NCBI GenBank assembly: GCA_023399375.1
Contig: JAEWPX010000173.1
Span: forward strand, 32,494 to 96,493
Origin: Pseudomonadota bacterium
GTDB taxonomy: Bacteria > Desulfobacterota > Desulfovibrionia > Desulfovibrionales > Desulfovibrionaceae
DNA length: 64,000 nt
Direction: 5' to 3'
Shown piece by piece: positions 1 through 9,123 of the stretch. Every line of letters begins with the position of its first letter. Within the stretch, counting starts at the first letter, position 1. A program made the translations under genes and the position numbers. The notes under the pieces are model-generated. The model saw only the letters and a program-made list of their open reading frames with translations, did no database searches and was not told the DNA's origin.

Positions 1-873
1 GAAGGCGGCGTCGAGCTTTTGCGCCGCAAGCGTCGTCTCGACCCTGGCGTAGGCCTTGGCCGGATCGAGGACCGTGGCAGGCTGCCGCCCGAGGAGGATG
101 CAAAACTCTCCGCCCTTGCCGCCCGTTTCGAGCACGGCCGTGGCCTCGCCGGGCTTGAGGCCCTTCATGGCCTCGCGCCATGCCGCGGGCAGGTTCGCCT
201 CGGGCAGGTCCGCCTCGGTCGTCGTGATTCCGGACAAGCCGGCCAGCGCGCCTTCCCCGGATTTGCGCACGGCCATCTGGGCGCCCTTTACGGCCTCGGG
301 CGCGTCGCCCCGCACGAGGCGCAGGCGCACCCGGGCCGGCATGGCGAAGGCGTCGCGGTGTTCCTTATAATAGTTGGCGGCCTCGGTCACATCCACGCGC
401 ACGCCCGGGCGCAGCACTTCGCGCGCGAATTTTTCCAGGGCGAGCCGGTCGGCGAGCAGATCGCGCCAGCGGGCCGGGTCGATGCGCTCCTCGAGGAGCA
501 TCCGCGAGAACGCTTCGTCGGAATAATCGGCCCGGGCCTTGGCCGCGGCGGCGTCGATTTCGGCCCCGGTCACGGCAAGGCCGCGCCGGGCCAGTTCCTG
601 TGCGGCGAGCCTGGCGACGATCATGTCGGCCAGCACCTTGCCGTATTCGGCGCGCAGCCGCTCCACGGCGGGATTTTCGCCGGCCGGCGCGCCGATCTGG
701 CCCAGATCGTGGCGGGCGCGCACATCGGCCAGGCGGATGGGCTCCTTGCCGACCACGGCCACCACGCCCGGTTCCTCGGACAGGTCGTCCCGGCACCCGG
801 CAATCCCCAGGCCGAGGGCGGCCGCAAGGAAGAAAGACAGGTAGCGCCGGATGTTCCGCCCTCCCCTGCTCAC
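1..873 (-). CDS. SurA-like periplasmic foldase lipoprotein (3' end cut by window)
   Basis: 291 codons are visible and the C-terminus lies outside the window. The GTG start at 873 overlaps the mfd stop in GTGA, so translation is probably coupled to mfd. The N-terminus has basic residues, a hydrophobic stretch and a lipobox LGIAGC with the lipidated Cys at residue 27. Then comes a SurA_N-like helical region opening with VAVVGKEPIRLADV. From about residue 170 the YYKEHRDAFAMPARVRLRLV stretch is typical of the entry to a parvulin (PpiC/SurA) domain. Inferred role: membrane-anchored periplasmic chaperone or peptidyl-prolyl isomerase for outer-membrane protein folding. The parvulin part is divergent, so isomerase activity is uncertain. 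Confidence 0.75.
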   Translation of the reverse strand, partial: MSRGGRNIRRYLSFFLAAALGLGIAGCRDDLSEEPGVVAVVGKEPIRLADVRARHDLGQIGAPAGENPAVERLRAEYGKVLADMIVARLAAQELARRGLAVTGAEIDAAAAKARADYSDEAFSRMLLEERIDPARWRDLLADRLALEKFAREVLRPGVRVDVTEAANYYKEHRDAFAMPARVRLRLVRGDAPEAVKGAQMAVRKSGEGALAGLSGITTTEADLPEANLPAAWREAMKGLKPGEATAVLETGGKGGEFCILLGRQPATVLDPAKAYARVETTLAAQKLDAAF

Positions 874-3800
874 GTCGCGACGCCCTCCTCGGCCAGACCG
901 GCCAGTGCGGCGGTCCAGACGCCCACAGCTTCGGCCAGGGGCAGTCCGGCGTCAAGGGGCAGGGCCAGCCGGTCCGGCGGCAGGAGCTTGACGCCCTGGG
1001 CCGCGCCGGCGGCGGCGAAGTCCACCAGACGCTGCGGCGCGACGGCCGCTTCCTCGGCCGCGATCGAAACCACGAGTTTCGTCGGCGCGATCTCGGCCTT
1101 GCGCGCGCCAAGGCGCGCCAGCATCTGCTTGAAGGCGAGCACGGCGCGGAAATTCTCCACTTCCACGGGCGGCGGGCCGAAACGGTCGCGCATCTCGGCC
1201 ATGCGCTCGGCAAGCCCCGCTTCGCTCTTGGCCGTGGACAGCGCTTTGTAGAGCCGCAGCCGGTCCGAGGCCTCGGGCACGTAGCGCTCGGGAATGCGCG
1301 CCGCCACGCCGAGCGTCAGCTCCGGCTCGGTGCGCTCCTTGACCGGCTCGCCCTTGAGTCGCCCCACTTCCTCGGCGAGCATTTCGAGGAACATGTCGAG
1401 GCCGATGCGCGCGATGTGCCCGGATTGGGCCTCGCCCAGGATGTTGCCGGCCCCGCGCAGGCGCAGGTCCTCCATGGCCACCTGGAACCCAGCCCCGAGA
1501 TAGTCCATGTCGAGGATCACGCGCAAGCGTTTGCGCGCCAGCTCCGGCACCCGCTCGAGGCTCGGCACCACGAAGTAGGCGTAGGCCTGGCGCGGCGAGC
1601 GCCCCACGCGGCCGCGCAACTGGTAGAGCTGGCCCAGGCCGAACATGTGGGCGTTGTCCACGACCAGCGTGTTGGCGCGGGGGAAATCCAGGCCGGATTC
1701 GATGATGGAGGTGCATACCAGAATGTCCGTCTCGCCGTGCCAGAAGCCGTGCATGGCCTCCTCCAGAGCCGTCTCGGACATCTGGCCATGGGCCATGGCC
1801 ACCTTGGCCCCGGGGGCGAGGGTCTTGACGTAGGCCGCCACGTCCTCGAGCCCCTGGACCCGGTTGTGGACCCAGAACACCTGTCCCTGGCGCTCGAGCT
1901 CCCGGCGCAGGACCTCGCGCAGGAAGGCGTCGTCGCGCTCCACGAGCGCCGTTTCCACGGTCTTGCGCTCGGCCGGCGGGGTCTCGATGACCGACAGGCC
2001 GCGCACGCCGGAAAGGGACAGCTGCAGGGTGCGCGGAATGGGCGTGGCCGTCAGCGTCAGGGCGTCGATGTTCTTCTTGAAGGCCTTGAGCCGCTCCTTG
2101 TGCTTGACGCCGAAGCGCTGCTCCTCGTCGAGGATGAGCAGCCCGATGTTCGGGATGGTCACGTCGCTCGACAGAATGCGGTGGGTGCCGACAAGGATGT
2201 CCACTTCGCCCCGGGCCACGGCGTCAAGCACCACCTTGCGCCGCTTGGGCGAAACGAAGCGCGAGAGCATCTCCACGCGCACCGGGAAGCCTTCCAGGCG
2301 GGCGGCGAAATTCTGGTAGTGCTGCTCGGCGAGCACCGTGGTCGGGCAGAGCATGGCCACCTGCTTGCCGTCGAGCACGGCGCGAAACGCGGCGCGAAGC
2401 GCTACTTCGGTCTTGCCGAAGCCCACATCGCCGCAGACGAGCCGGTCCATGGGCTCCGGGCGCTCCATGTCGGCCAGGACCTCGGAAATGGCCTTTTCCT
2501 GGTCCGGGGTCTCCTCGAAGCCGAAGGTGGCCTCGAACTCCAGGTAGAGCTCGTTGGTCGGGCCGTAGGCGTAGCCCTTGGCCACCTGGCGGTAGGCATA
2601 CATCTCGACGAGATCCGCGGCAATGCGCTCGATGGCCTTTTTCGCCCGCTCGCGCACGGATTTCCAACGCGCACCGCCCAGGCGGTCGAGAGGCGGCGAG
2701 ATGCCCTCGGGCCCTTTGTAGCGCTGCAGCAGTCCCAGGCGGTCGGCCGGCAGGTAGAGCTTGTCCTCGTCGGCGAAGACCAGCAGCAGATAGTCGCCGC
2801 CCGTGGCGTCCACGGTCATGCGCGTAAGTCCCTCGAACGCGGCCACGCCGTAGTCGCGGTGCACGACGAGATCCCCCGGGCGGATGTCGTCGAAAGAGGC
2901 CAGCCCCTTGAAATCCTTGTCGCGCTTGCGCCCGGCGTCGGCCCCGGAGGATTCGGGATGGAGGATGTCCTCGGCCAGGATGCGGGTGTCGCGCCAGGAG
3001 AGCTCCATGCCGTGGCGCAGCCCCGACAGGAGCGCGAAAAGCCCGGTTTCGCCGGGGCTGTAGCTCGTGCGAAAGACCAGCCCCTCGGGCTCGATCATCT
3101 GAAGGAATTTCTTGCGCGAGCGCTCGCCGTGGAAGGACAGGATGGTCTGGCCGTGACCGTTCCATTCCTTGAGCGCGGCTGTCAGCGTGGTCCAGGGGCG
3201 CTTGTCCGAGCCCGGCTTCCAGAACAGGTCGCCGAAGCGCTCCAAGGCTTTTTCCTGGAGGTCCGGGCCGTGGCGGCCGCGGCCCATGACCAGGTCTTCA
3301 AAAAGGATGCGCCGGCCGGAGACCAGGGCCTTACGCGCCATGTTCTCGGGCCACAGCACCCGGGCGTTGGGCCAGGGGTAGCCCTGTTCCTTGGTCTGCG
3401 CTTCGAAGAAGCGCCGCCAGGCGTGTTCGGCCTCTTCCAGGCGCTCCTTGACGCGTACGGCGTCGCACACGATCCAGGCCGCGTCCTCGGGCAGCCAGTC
3501 GGAGAGTGCCGCGGCCTTTTCGTAGTAGAGTCCCGGCCACATGCAGCCGTCGCCCGCCTCCACCGCGGCTTCCAGGCGCGCCTTGGCCGCGCGGTGCAGT
3601 TCGCCCGTGCCGGCGATGGTGTCCCAGAGCTTCACCGCCTCTTCCTTGAAGGTTTCCGAAAGCACGGCCGGGGACGCGGGCACGAGCACGGCTTCGGTCA
3701 GCTCCGCCAGGGAGCGCTGGGAACCGGCGTCGAAACGCCGGGCGGCCTCCACTGTGTCGCCGAAGAATTCCAGGCGCAGCGGGTCGTCGTAGCCCGGGGG

Positions 3801-4325
3801 GAAAATGTCCAGGATGTCGCCGCGAAGGGAGAATTCCCCAGGCCCCGTGACCATGGGCGCGCGTTTGTAGCCCCAGAGCACGACCTGTTCGGCCACGAGG
3901 TCGCGCGGCAGCTCTTCGCCCACGGCCAGGGTCAGGACGTTGCCGTCGAGCGCTCTGCGCGCCGGCCATTTGGGCAGGAGGTTGTCCGCGGAAAAAAGGA
4001 ATGCGCGCGGGCCCGTGCCCAGGGCGGCGTGGGCCAGGAAGGCCATGCGCCGCGCCCAGAACGCGCCGCTCGGCAGTCCCGGGGCGTAGGACGGCAGCGT
4101 CATGACCGTGTTGCCCCAGAGCGTGCCAGGCGCGGCCGGCGCGAGCAGTTCGAGCAGCGCGGCGATGCGCGTCAGTTCGTTGAGTCCCGGAGCGACCACA
4201 ACCACGGACTGTCGTCGGGCCAGGGCTTCGGCGGCCAGAAACGCCAGGGTTGCCGGTCCGCTTTTATAGACCGAGACGGAATCGGGATTGTCGAGCAGTG
4301 CGGCAAGGGGAGTGGTGCGGGACAA
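870..4325 (-). CDS. mfd: Transcription-repair coupling factor Mfd
   Basis: 1151 residues, the usual Mfd length. It displaces stalled RNA polymerase at lesions and recruits UvrA. In order: a UvrB-like N-terminal part, the CarD-like RNA-polymerase interaction domain near residues 478-550 (PGDLVVHRDYGVAAFEGL), helicase motor domains with Walker A CGDVGFGKTEVA near 632 and the DEEQ box (LLILDEEQRFGVKH) near 732, and a C-terminal TRCF domain. The start is a TTG at 4325 preceded by GAGG six bases upstream. A hairpin terminator lies between it and cheW, so it probably has its own promoter. The downstream SurA-like gene overlaps its stop. Confidence 0.97.
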   Translation of the reverse strand: MSRTTPLAALLDNPDSVSVYKSGPATLAFLAAEALARRQSVVVVAPGLNELTRIAALLELLAPAAPGTLWGNTVMTLPSYAPGLPSGAFWARRMAFLAHAALGTGPRAFLFSADNLLPKWPARRALDGNVLTLAVGEELPRDLVAEQVVLWGYKRAPMVTGPGEFSLRGDILDIFPPGYDDPLRLEFFGDTVEAARRFDAGSQRSLAELTEAVLVPASPAVLSETFKEEAVKLWDTIAGTGELHRAAKARLEAAVEAGDGCMWPGLYYEKAAALSDWLPEDAAWIVCDAVRVKERLEEAEHAWRRFFEAQTKEQGYPWPNARVLWPENMARKALVSGRRILFEDLVMGRGRHGPDLQEKALERFGDLFWKPGSDKRPWTTLTAALKEWNGHGQTILSFHGERSRKKFLQMIEPEGLVFRTSYSPGETGLFALLSGLRHGMELSWRDTRILAEDILHPESSGADAGRKRDKDFKGLASFDDIRPGDLVVHRDYGVAAFEGLTRMTVDATGGDYLLLVFADEDKLYLPADRLGLLQRYKGPEGISPPLDRLGGARWKSVRERAKKAIERIAADLVEMYAYRQVAKGYAYGPTNELYLEFEATFGFEETPDQEKAISEVLADMERPEPMDRLVCGDVGFGKTEVALRAAFRAVLDGKQVAMLCPTTVLAEQHYQNFAARLEGFPVRVEMLSRFVSPKRRKVVLDAVARGEVDILVGTHRILSSDVTIPNIGLLILDEEQRFGVKHKERLKAFKKNIDALTLTATPIPRTLQLSLSGVRGLSVIETPPAERKTVETALVERDDAFLREVLRRELERQGQVFWVHNRVQGLEDVAAYVKTLAPGAKVAMAHGQMSETALEEAMHGFWHGETDILVCTSIIESGLDFPRANTLVVDNAHMFGLGQLYQLRGRVGRSPRQAYAYFVVPSLERVPELARKRLRVILDMDYLGAGFQVAMEDLRLRGAGNILGEAQSGHIARIGLDMFLEMLAEEVGRLKGEPVKERTEPELTLGVAARIPERYVPEASDRLRLYKALSTAKSEAGLAERMAEMRDRFGPPPVEVENFRAVLAFKQMLARLGARKAEIAPTKLVVSIAAEEAAVAPQRLVDFAAAGAAQGVKLLPPDRLALPLDAGLPLAEAVGVWTAALAGLAEEGVAT

Positions 4326-4350
4326 GACAGGCCTCGTAAAAATACCGGAT

Positions 4351-4378
4351 GGCCGCCGCCACGGGTGTGGCGGCGGCC
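4351..4378 (-). terminator. Hairpin upstream of mfd, likely cheW terminator
   Basis: A perfect 12-bp inverted repeat, GGCCGCCGCCAC and its complement, around a 4-base loop. Read on the minus strand it is followed after seven bases by TTTTT. It lies between the cheW stop (4507) and the mfd start (4325), and most simply ends the cheW transcript. Confidence 0.6.
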
Positions 4379-4506
4379 GTACGAACGATGGGAAAGACGA
4401 TGCGTCTACGCCTCACGCGGCGCAGGCAAATACCGGACGTCGCAGGAAATCGCAAAGCCGCCTTCGCGCAAGCCCCCTGCCGCGGTCCGCCTGGTGCGGC
4501 GCCGCG

Positions 4507-4983
4507 CTAGAAGGAACCGAGCATGTCGCGTTCCTCGCCGGACAGGAGCTTGTTGAGATCGAGCAGGATGAGCAGCCGATCCTCAAGCTTGCCGACGCCG
4601 CTGATGTATTCCGACTCCAGGCCGGAAACGACGGGTGGCGGCGGCTCCACCGTGCTGGCGGGTATGCGCAGCACCTCCGAGACGGAATCGACCACGAATC
4701 CGACGATCATGTTGTTGATCTCGATGACGATGATCCGGGTGTGCTTGTCGTGGTCCCGGGTGGACAGGCCGAAGCGCCGACGCAGGTCGATGATGGGAAT
4801 GACCTTGCCCCGCAGGTTGATGACGCCCTCGACGAATTCAGGGGCGCGCGGGACCTTGGTGATATCCATCATGCGGATAATCTCCTGCACGCTCAGGATA
4901 TCGACGCCGAATTCCTCCTCGCCAATGCTGAACGTGACGAGCTGGAGCAGTTCGGCGTCCTGTTTTTTGAGGGTTTCCTCCAT
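4507..4983 (-). CDS. cheW: Chemotaxis scaffold protein CheW
   Basis: 158 residues, a single CheW SH3-like domain covering nearly the whole protein: LVTFSIGEEEFGVDILSVQEI near the start, the conserved GVINLRGKVIPIIDLRRRFG in the middle, and LLILLDLNKLL near the end. CheW links chemoreceptors to the kinase CheA in the polar signalling array. The ATG at 4983 is chosen because GGGAG lies eight bases upstream; an in-frame start 13 codons further up has no comparable site. No other che gene is adjacent, so it belongs to a dispersed chemotaxis set. A CheV-type protein sits at the far end of the window (62796). Confidence 0.93.
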   Translation of the reverse strand: MEETLKKQDAELLQLVTFSIGEEEFGVDILSVQEIIRMMDITKVPRAPEFVEGVINLRGKVIPIIDLRRRFGLSTRDHDKHTRIIVIEINNMIVGFVVDSVSEVLRIPASTVEPPPPVVSGLESEYISGVGKLEDRLLILLDLNKLLSGEERDMLGSF

Positions 4984-5100
4984 GCGGCAAGCTCCCGTTT
5001 TGGTTGTGACCCCAGCGCCCACGGCGCATGCGGCCCTATGCAGTACAACCTATCCAAATACGCCCGGTTTGGGCAAGCCCATCAGTTGGAGAAATCGCGG

Positions 5101-5586
5101 CTATTCGCCGGAGGATTCGGCCTTGCGCTGCTCGGGCGTCATGCTCCAGAACGGGAAGCCATCCTTGGTGCGCCGCACCTTGAGCTGGACGTCCTCGTCC
5201 TTTTTGACCTTCACGGCGATGAGGATGTCCTGACCGTCCACTTCGGCCCAGGCGCCGACCACCTTGACCTGATCGCCCTCCTTGAGACCGATGGCGCCGA
5301 GGTCCACGAAATCCTTGGGCCCCAGGTGGACGATTTCCAGGGTCTTGTCCTTTTTGTCCTCGATCTGCAGGGCGATGCCCGGGGCCATGCCGTCCAATGG
5401 CTTGATCTCCATGATCTTGGCGACCCGGCCCTTGAAGGCGTCGGCTTCCTTGGGGTCGAAGAGCTTGTCGTACTCGCCGCCCCTCTCCCATCCCTTGATG
5501 TCCGGGTTGGCCTTGGAGCCGGCAAACGCCGGCATGGCCGCCGCGACCAGAATCGCCGCCAACAGCGAGACAAGCAATGCGCGCAT
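5101..5586 (-). CDS. Exported OB-like protein of unknown function
   Basis: 161 residues. A Sec signal peptide (MRALLVSLLAAILVAAAMPAFA) is followed by a soluble region. ATG 5586 is chosen because AAGGAG sits six bases upstream; the ATG two codons earlier would abut that site. The mature part alternates short beta-like stretches (FKGRVAKIMEI, GIALQIEDKKDKTLEIVHLG, GLKEGDQVKVVGAWAEVDGQ, ILIAVKVKKDE), a pattern seen in small periplasmic OB-fold or DUF5666-like barrels. No catalytic motif, cysteine or heme site is visible. The OB-like assignment is inference from pattern. It ends 117 bp before cheW on the same strand. Confidence 0.7.
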   Translation of the reverse strand: MRALLVSLLAAILVAAAMPAFAGSKANPDIKGWERGGEYDKLFDPKEADAFKGRVAKIMEIKPLDGMAPGIALQIEDKKDKTLEIVHLGPKDFVDLGAIGLKEGDQVKVVGAWAEVDGQDILIAVKVKKDEDVQLKVRRTKDGFPFWSMTPEQRKAESSGE

Positions 5587-5665
5587 GGGCATCTCCTTGG
5601 AACTGTTCCGTATCCGAATCAAGTGCGTTTCGGCATCGCCGCGATACGGCTCCTTGTCTTCGGCG

Positions 5666-6865
5666 TCAATAGAGGAAGCAGCCGTTTTCGTAAATCGTGG
5701 TCTCGCGGCCGTCGGTCAAACGGGCGCGCACCCGCTTGGGTTCGGTGTTGACCAGATCCCAGTGCAGGGCCGAATCGTTGAATCCCAGGGCGTCCTTGCG
5801 CTCGGCGTCGAGGCTCGCCGGGTCGCCGTCGAACGTGTCGGAGTAGGAGCTTCCCACGGCCACATGACAGTTTCCGTGCGATCCGCCGAAGTTCTCGTCG
5901 TAGAGCGTGTTGGCCATGAAGCGGCCGATTTTGGAAAAGCGCTTGTCCGTGAGCGAGAATTCGCCGAGCCGCGATGCGCCGGGGTCCATCGCCAACTGCT
6001 TGCGCACGAACTCCTCGCCCTGCTCCGCGGCGATGTCCGTGACCACGCCGTCCTTGAAGGTCAGACGCACGCCCTTGACGTAGTTGCCGCTGCGGTAGGA
6101 AGGCTGGTCGGCGAAGTAGCGGCCCGTAGTGCCGCGCCAGTCCGGGGAGGTAAATATCTCGAAGCTCGGGATGTTGTGGCCGGAAAGGCCGAGCCAGCGG
6201 CGGTGCGCGCCGGGCGTGACCACGAGGTCCACGTTGTCGGATTCGACGTGCAGCGACCGGGCCTTGATGCTGCCGAGCCAGGCCTTGATCTCGCGGGCGT
6301 TCTCGTAGAGTCCGCGCCACACGGCCACGGGCTCGGGATCCTTGAGGAAGCAGGCGGCCGTCACCTGGGCGGCATATTCCCTTGCCGTCATGCCGGCCTT
6401 TTCGGCGAGCTCCCGGGTGGGGTACAGGCACAGCGTCCAGCCGAACTCGCCCTTTTCTTCCCGGCGCACCAGGATGTCGCGCAGGGGCTTTCTGGCCACG
6501 GCCGCGGCGGCGATGCGCTTGGGATCGATGCCGCTTAAGTGGGTCAGGCTTTCCGGGGCGAGCAGGTGCATGGCGCCGTGGACGTTTTCGTGGAGCACGG
6601 CCTGCCCCGGCGTCTGGAACACGAGCTGGGCCTCGTCGGCCGTGCCGTAGAAGGCGGTTTCCATGCGCGGGGTGAGCGTCAGGCGCGGCACGGGATTGAG
6701 TCCGCGCCCTAGGAGTTTGGCGTAGACGGCTTCGGCCAGGCGCAGGGCGGGCAGTTCGAACTGGACGAGCACCACGTCGCCGGGCTTGTAGGGCTCGACA
6801 CGCGACGTGGTCAGGCCCCAGAGCAGGACATCGGCGTATTTGTCGAGTTGGGCGCGCGTAAGCAA
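5666..6865 (-). CDS. Peptidase family M29 aminopeptidase
   Basis: 399 residues, typical of M29 (AmpS/PepS/AmpT) cytosolic aminopeptidases, which use a two-metal centre to remove N-terminal residues. Visible family marks are NTLYDENFGGSHGNCHVAVG near residues 320-340 and the HWD ligand motif (DSALHWDLVN) near 365. TTG at 6865 is the best start: AAGGA lies seven bases before it and residue 2 onwards (LTRAQLDKYADVLLWG) matches where M29 proteins normally begin. It is divergent from infA. The C-terminus DGRETTIYENGCFLY is also family-typical. Confidence 0.9.
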   Translation of the reverse strand: MLTRAQLDKYADVLLWGLTTSRVEPYKPGDVVLVQFELPALRLAEAVYAKLLGRGLNPVPRLTLTPRMETAFYGTADEAQLVFQTPGQAVLHENVHGAMHLLAPESLTHLSGIDPKRIAAAAVARKPLRDILVRREEKGEFGWTLCLYPTRELAEKAGMTAREYAAQVTAACFLKDPEPVAVWRGLYENAREIKAWLGSIKARSLHVESDNVDLVVTPGAHRRWLGLSGHNIPSFEIFTSPDWRGTTGRYFADQPSYRSGNYVKGVRLTFKDGVVTDIAAEQGEEFVRKQLAMDPGASRLGEFSLTDKRFSKIGRFMANTLYDENFGGSHGNCHVAVGSSYSDTFDGDPASLDAERKDALGFNDSALHWDLVNTEPKRVRARLTDGRETTIYENGCFLY

Positions 6866-7073
6866 GGTATTTTCCTTTTTCCCGGGACCATAGCCCGAAA
6901 GTCCCGCAGGCGGCAAGGACCGCGGGCGCGCGGCGCGGACCGCGCCGCCCGTGGACGGCGGGCGGCGTGGGCCCGCCCCTTGCCATGCGTGAAAAAAACG
7001 GCTATCCAGCTACGTTCACGAGAAATGATTGCGCGGCCGGGATTTTTTCCGTGCCGTCAGGAGGATATCGTTT

Positions 7074-7292
7074 ATGGCCAAAGAAGGCGCCATCGAGGTC
7101 GACGGCAAGGTGCAGGAAGCCCTGCCCAACGCCATGTTCCGCGTCGAGCTGGAAAACGGGCACGAAGTGCTGGCCCATATTTCCGGCAAAATGCGCAAGT
7201 TTTACATCCGTATACTGCCCGGCGACCGCGTCAAGGTCGAACTCTCTCCCTACGATCTGACCCGCGGCCGCATCACCTACCGCCTGAAGTAG
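7074..7292 (+). CDS. infA: Translation initiation factor IF-1
   Basis: 72 residues, the exact family length. It starts MAKEGAIEVDGKVQEALPNA and ends DLTRGRITYRLK, the S1-like OB fold that occupies the ribosomal A site during initiation. The ATG has AGGAGG nine bases upstream. It is monocistronic here, divergent from the M29 aminopeptidase and convergent with the beta-CASP gene. A strong hairpin begins at the stop codon. Confidence 0.98.
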   Translation: MAKEGAIEVDGKVQEALPNAMFRVELENGHEVLAHISGKMRKFYIRILPGDRVKVELSPYDLTRGRITYRLK

Positions 7293-7323
7293 CGCCGCCC
7301 GGCCCCTTCGCGACGGGCGGCGC
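7292..7323. terminator. Hairpin between convergent infA and beta-CASP gene
   Basis: A perfect 10-bp inverted repeat (GCGCCGCCCG with its complement) around a 12-base loop, starting at the last base of the infA stop. There is no T-run, so a Rho-independent terminator is possible but not proven. Confidence 0.4.
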
Positions 7324-7355
7324 GGCCGGTTTCCCCGACCGCGCCGGTTCCCGGC

Positions 7356-8963
7356 TCACATTTCCGAGAGCAGCTTGAGCAGTTCCCCGTCCACGGCAGC
7401 CAGTCGCTGACGCCATTCCGCTTGGTCTTCGGGCGTACGTGCGGCCAGATCGGCCTTTTTGGCCTGCATGCGCGCGACGCGGCCGGCGAGTTCGTCGAGC
7501 AGGACGTCCCAGTCGATGCGCGGCCGGGCCTTGGCCTCGTCCACGGCCACCGTGGGCTCGACCCCGGGTTCGAGGGTGTATTCCTCGAGGTACTGGGGGA
7601 TGCGCACCTTGAGCCCGAAGCGGTCCTTGATGAGCCCGGAAAGGATCGTCAGGGCCTTTTGTTCGCCGTGCACGAGGAACACCTGCGGATGGTTGACCTT
7701 GAAATGGGTGAGCCATGCAAGGATCTGGCTCTGGCCGGCGTGAGAAGAAAAGCCGCCGATGGTGAACACCCGTGCCGCCACGTCGATGTCCTCGCCGAGC
7801 AGGCGGATGGATTTGGCCCCGTCCACGATCTTGCGCCCGGGCGTGCCCATGGCCTGGAAGCCCACGAAGACCACGCAGGCCTCGGGCCGCCAGAGATTGT
7901 GGCGCAGGTGGTGCTTGACGCGCCCGGCGTTGCACATGCCGCTGGCCGCGATCACGATGGCCGGGCCATTTAAGGTGTTGATCTCCCGGGACTGTTCCGT
8001 GGATTCGGTGAAGCGCAGGTTCGGCAGGGACAGCGGGTTTTCACCCCGGTCGAAGTAGGCCCGGGTTTCGACGTCCATGTATTCGGGATGGCGGCGGAAG
8101 ATCTCGGTCGCCTTGATGGCCAGGGGGCTGTCCACGAAGACCGGCATGTCGGCCGGAATCTTGCCGTCCTTGAGCAGCATGTGCAGGCAGAAGAGCACTT
8201 CCTGGGTGCGCTCCACGGCAAAGGCCGGGATGATGACCTTGCCCCCGCCCTTATAGGCGTAGGCGATGGCCTGGGCCAGTTCGTCGCGGCTTTGTTCCGT
8301 GTCCTTGTGGTCCCGGTCGCCGTAGGTGCCTTCCAGGAAGAGGTAGTCCGCGTCCACGGGCTTGTCCGGGTCGTTGACGAGCAGCTGGTCCGGGCGTCCG
8401 AGGTCGCCGGAAAAGAGCATGCGCGTGCGCCGGCCGTTCTGCTCGACGGAAAGCTCGATGAAGGCCGAGCCCAGAATGTGTCCGGCGTCGTGGTAGATGG
8501 CCGTCACGCCCGGGGTGGGCGAAAAGGGCTCGCCGTAGGGCACGGGCACCAGGCGCTTGACGGCTGCGGCGGCGTCGGCCTGGGTATAGAGCGCCTCGAC
8601 CGGCCGGCCGCCGCGGCGCTTGTTCTTGCGGCTGGCCCACTCGGCCTCCATTTCCTGGATGTGGGCGCTGTCCTCGAGCATGATGCCGAGCAGGTCGCGC
8701 GTGGGCGGCGTGCAGTAGATCTTGCCGGCGAACCCTGTCCGGACCATACGCGGCAGAAGCCCGGAATGGTCGATATGGGCGTGGGTGAGCAGGAAGAAGT
8801 CCATGTGCCGGGGGTCGTAGACCGAAGCGTCCAGGTTGCGACGCTCGATGGGCTCGCTGCCCTGGTGCATGCCGCAGTCCACGGCGAAGCGCGCGGTATC
8901 CGTCGTGACGACATGGCAGGAGCCGGTGACCGTGCCGGCGGCGCCCAGGAATTTGACCTTCAT
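7356..8963 (-). CDS. Metallo-beta-lactamase/beta-CASP family RNA-processing protein
   Basis: 535 residues. The N-terminal metallo-beta-lactamase fold starts MKVKFLGAAGTVTGSCH and carries the zinc motif THAHIDHSG near residue 60; DAGHILGSAFI and SGDLG follow. A beta-CASP insertion contains FVDSPLAI and ASGMCNAGRVKHHL. A Zn-dependent RMMBL tail contains GGFSSHAGQSQILAWL. This arrangement is shared by bacterial CPSF73-like nucleases (YsmB group), which process RNA in the cytoplasm; the substrate here is unknown. ATG 8963 has GGAGG just upstream. About 90 C-terminal residues beyond RMMBL are charged and helical. It is divergent from the LOG-family gene. Confidence 0.88.
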   Translation of the reverse strand: MKVKFLGAAGTVTGSCHVVTTDTARFAVDCGMHQGSEPIERRNLDASVYDPRHMDFFLLTHAHIDHSGLLPRMVRTGFAGKIYCTPPTRDLLGIMLEDSAHIQEMEAEWASRKNKRRGGRPVEALYTQADAAAAVKRLVPVPYGEPFSPTPGVTAIYHDAGHILGSAFIELSVEQNGRRTRMLFSGDLGRPDQLLVNDPDKPVDADYLFLEGTYGDRDHKDTEQSRDELAQAIAYAYKGGGKVIIPAFAVERTQEVLFCLHMLLKDGKIPADMPVFVDSPLAIKATEIFRRHPEYMDVETRAYFDRGENPLSLPNLRFTESTEQSREINTLNGPAIVIAASGMCNAGRVKHHLRHNLWRPEACVVFVGFQAMGTPGRKIVDGAKSIRLLGEDIDVAARVFTIGGFSSHAGQSQILAWLTHFKVNHPQVFLVHGEQKALTILSGLIKDRFGLKVRIPQYLEEYTLEPGVEPTVAVDEAKARPRIDWDVLLDELAGRVARMQAKKADLAARTPEDQAEWRQRLAAVDGELLKLLSEM

Positions 8964-9123
8964 GAGTCCTCCGCGAAAAGGCCGCAGGGCGGCCGGGGCT
9001 TGATTATCCTCGCCCGAGGGAGCACGATGCACCAACAATCGGGCGGTTGGTCGAGGCCGCCGTGTACTGTGTTTGGCCGCGCCTGAAAAGGCCCGGCAGC
9101 GACAAACCGCACAAGGAGTTCCG

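Noticed and set aside
4264..4455. 63-codon minus-strand frame spanning the mfd start
   Set aside because: It covers the terminator hairpin and overlaps mfd out of frame; no ribosome site.
600..4556. Very long open frame on the plus strand opposite mfd
   Set aside because: It is the complement of the well-supported mfd gene; its translation is low-complexity His/Arg/Gly-rich with no domain, as expected for GC-rich antisense frames.
7029..7073. N-terminal extension of IF-1
   Set aside because: IF-1 is 72 residues across bacteria, and AGGAGG lies just before the ATG at 7074.
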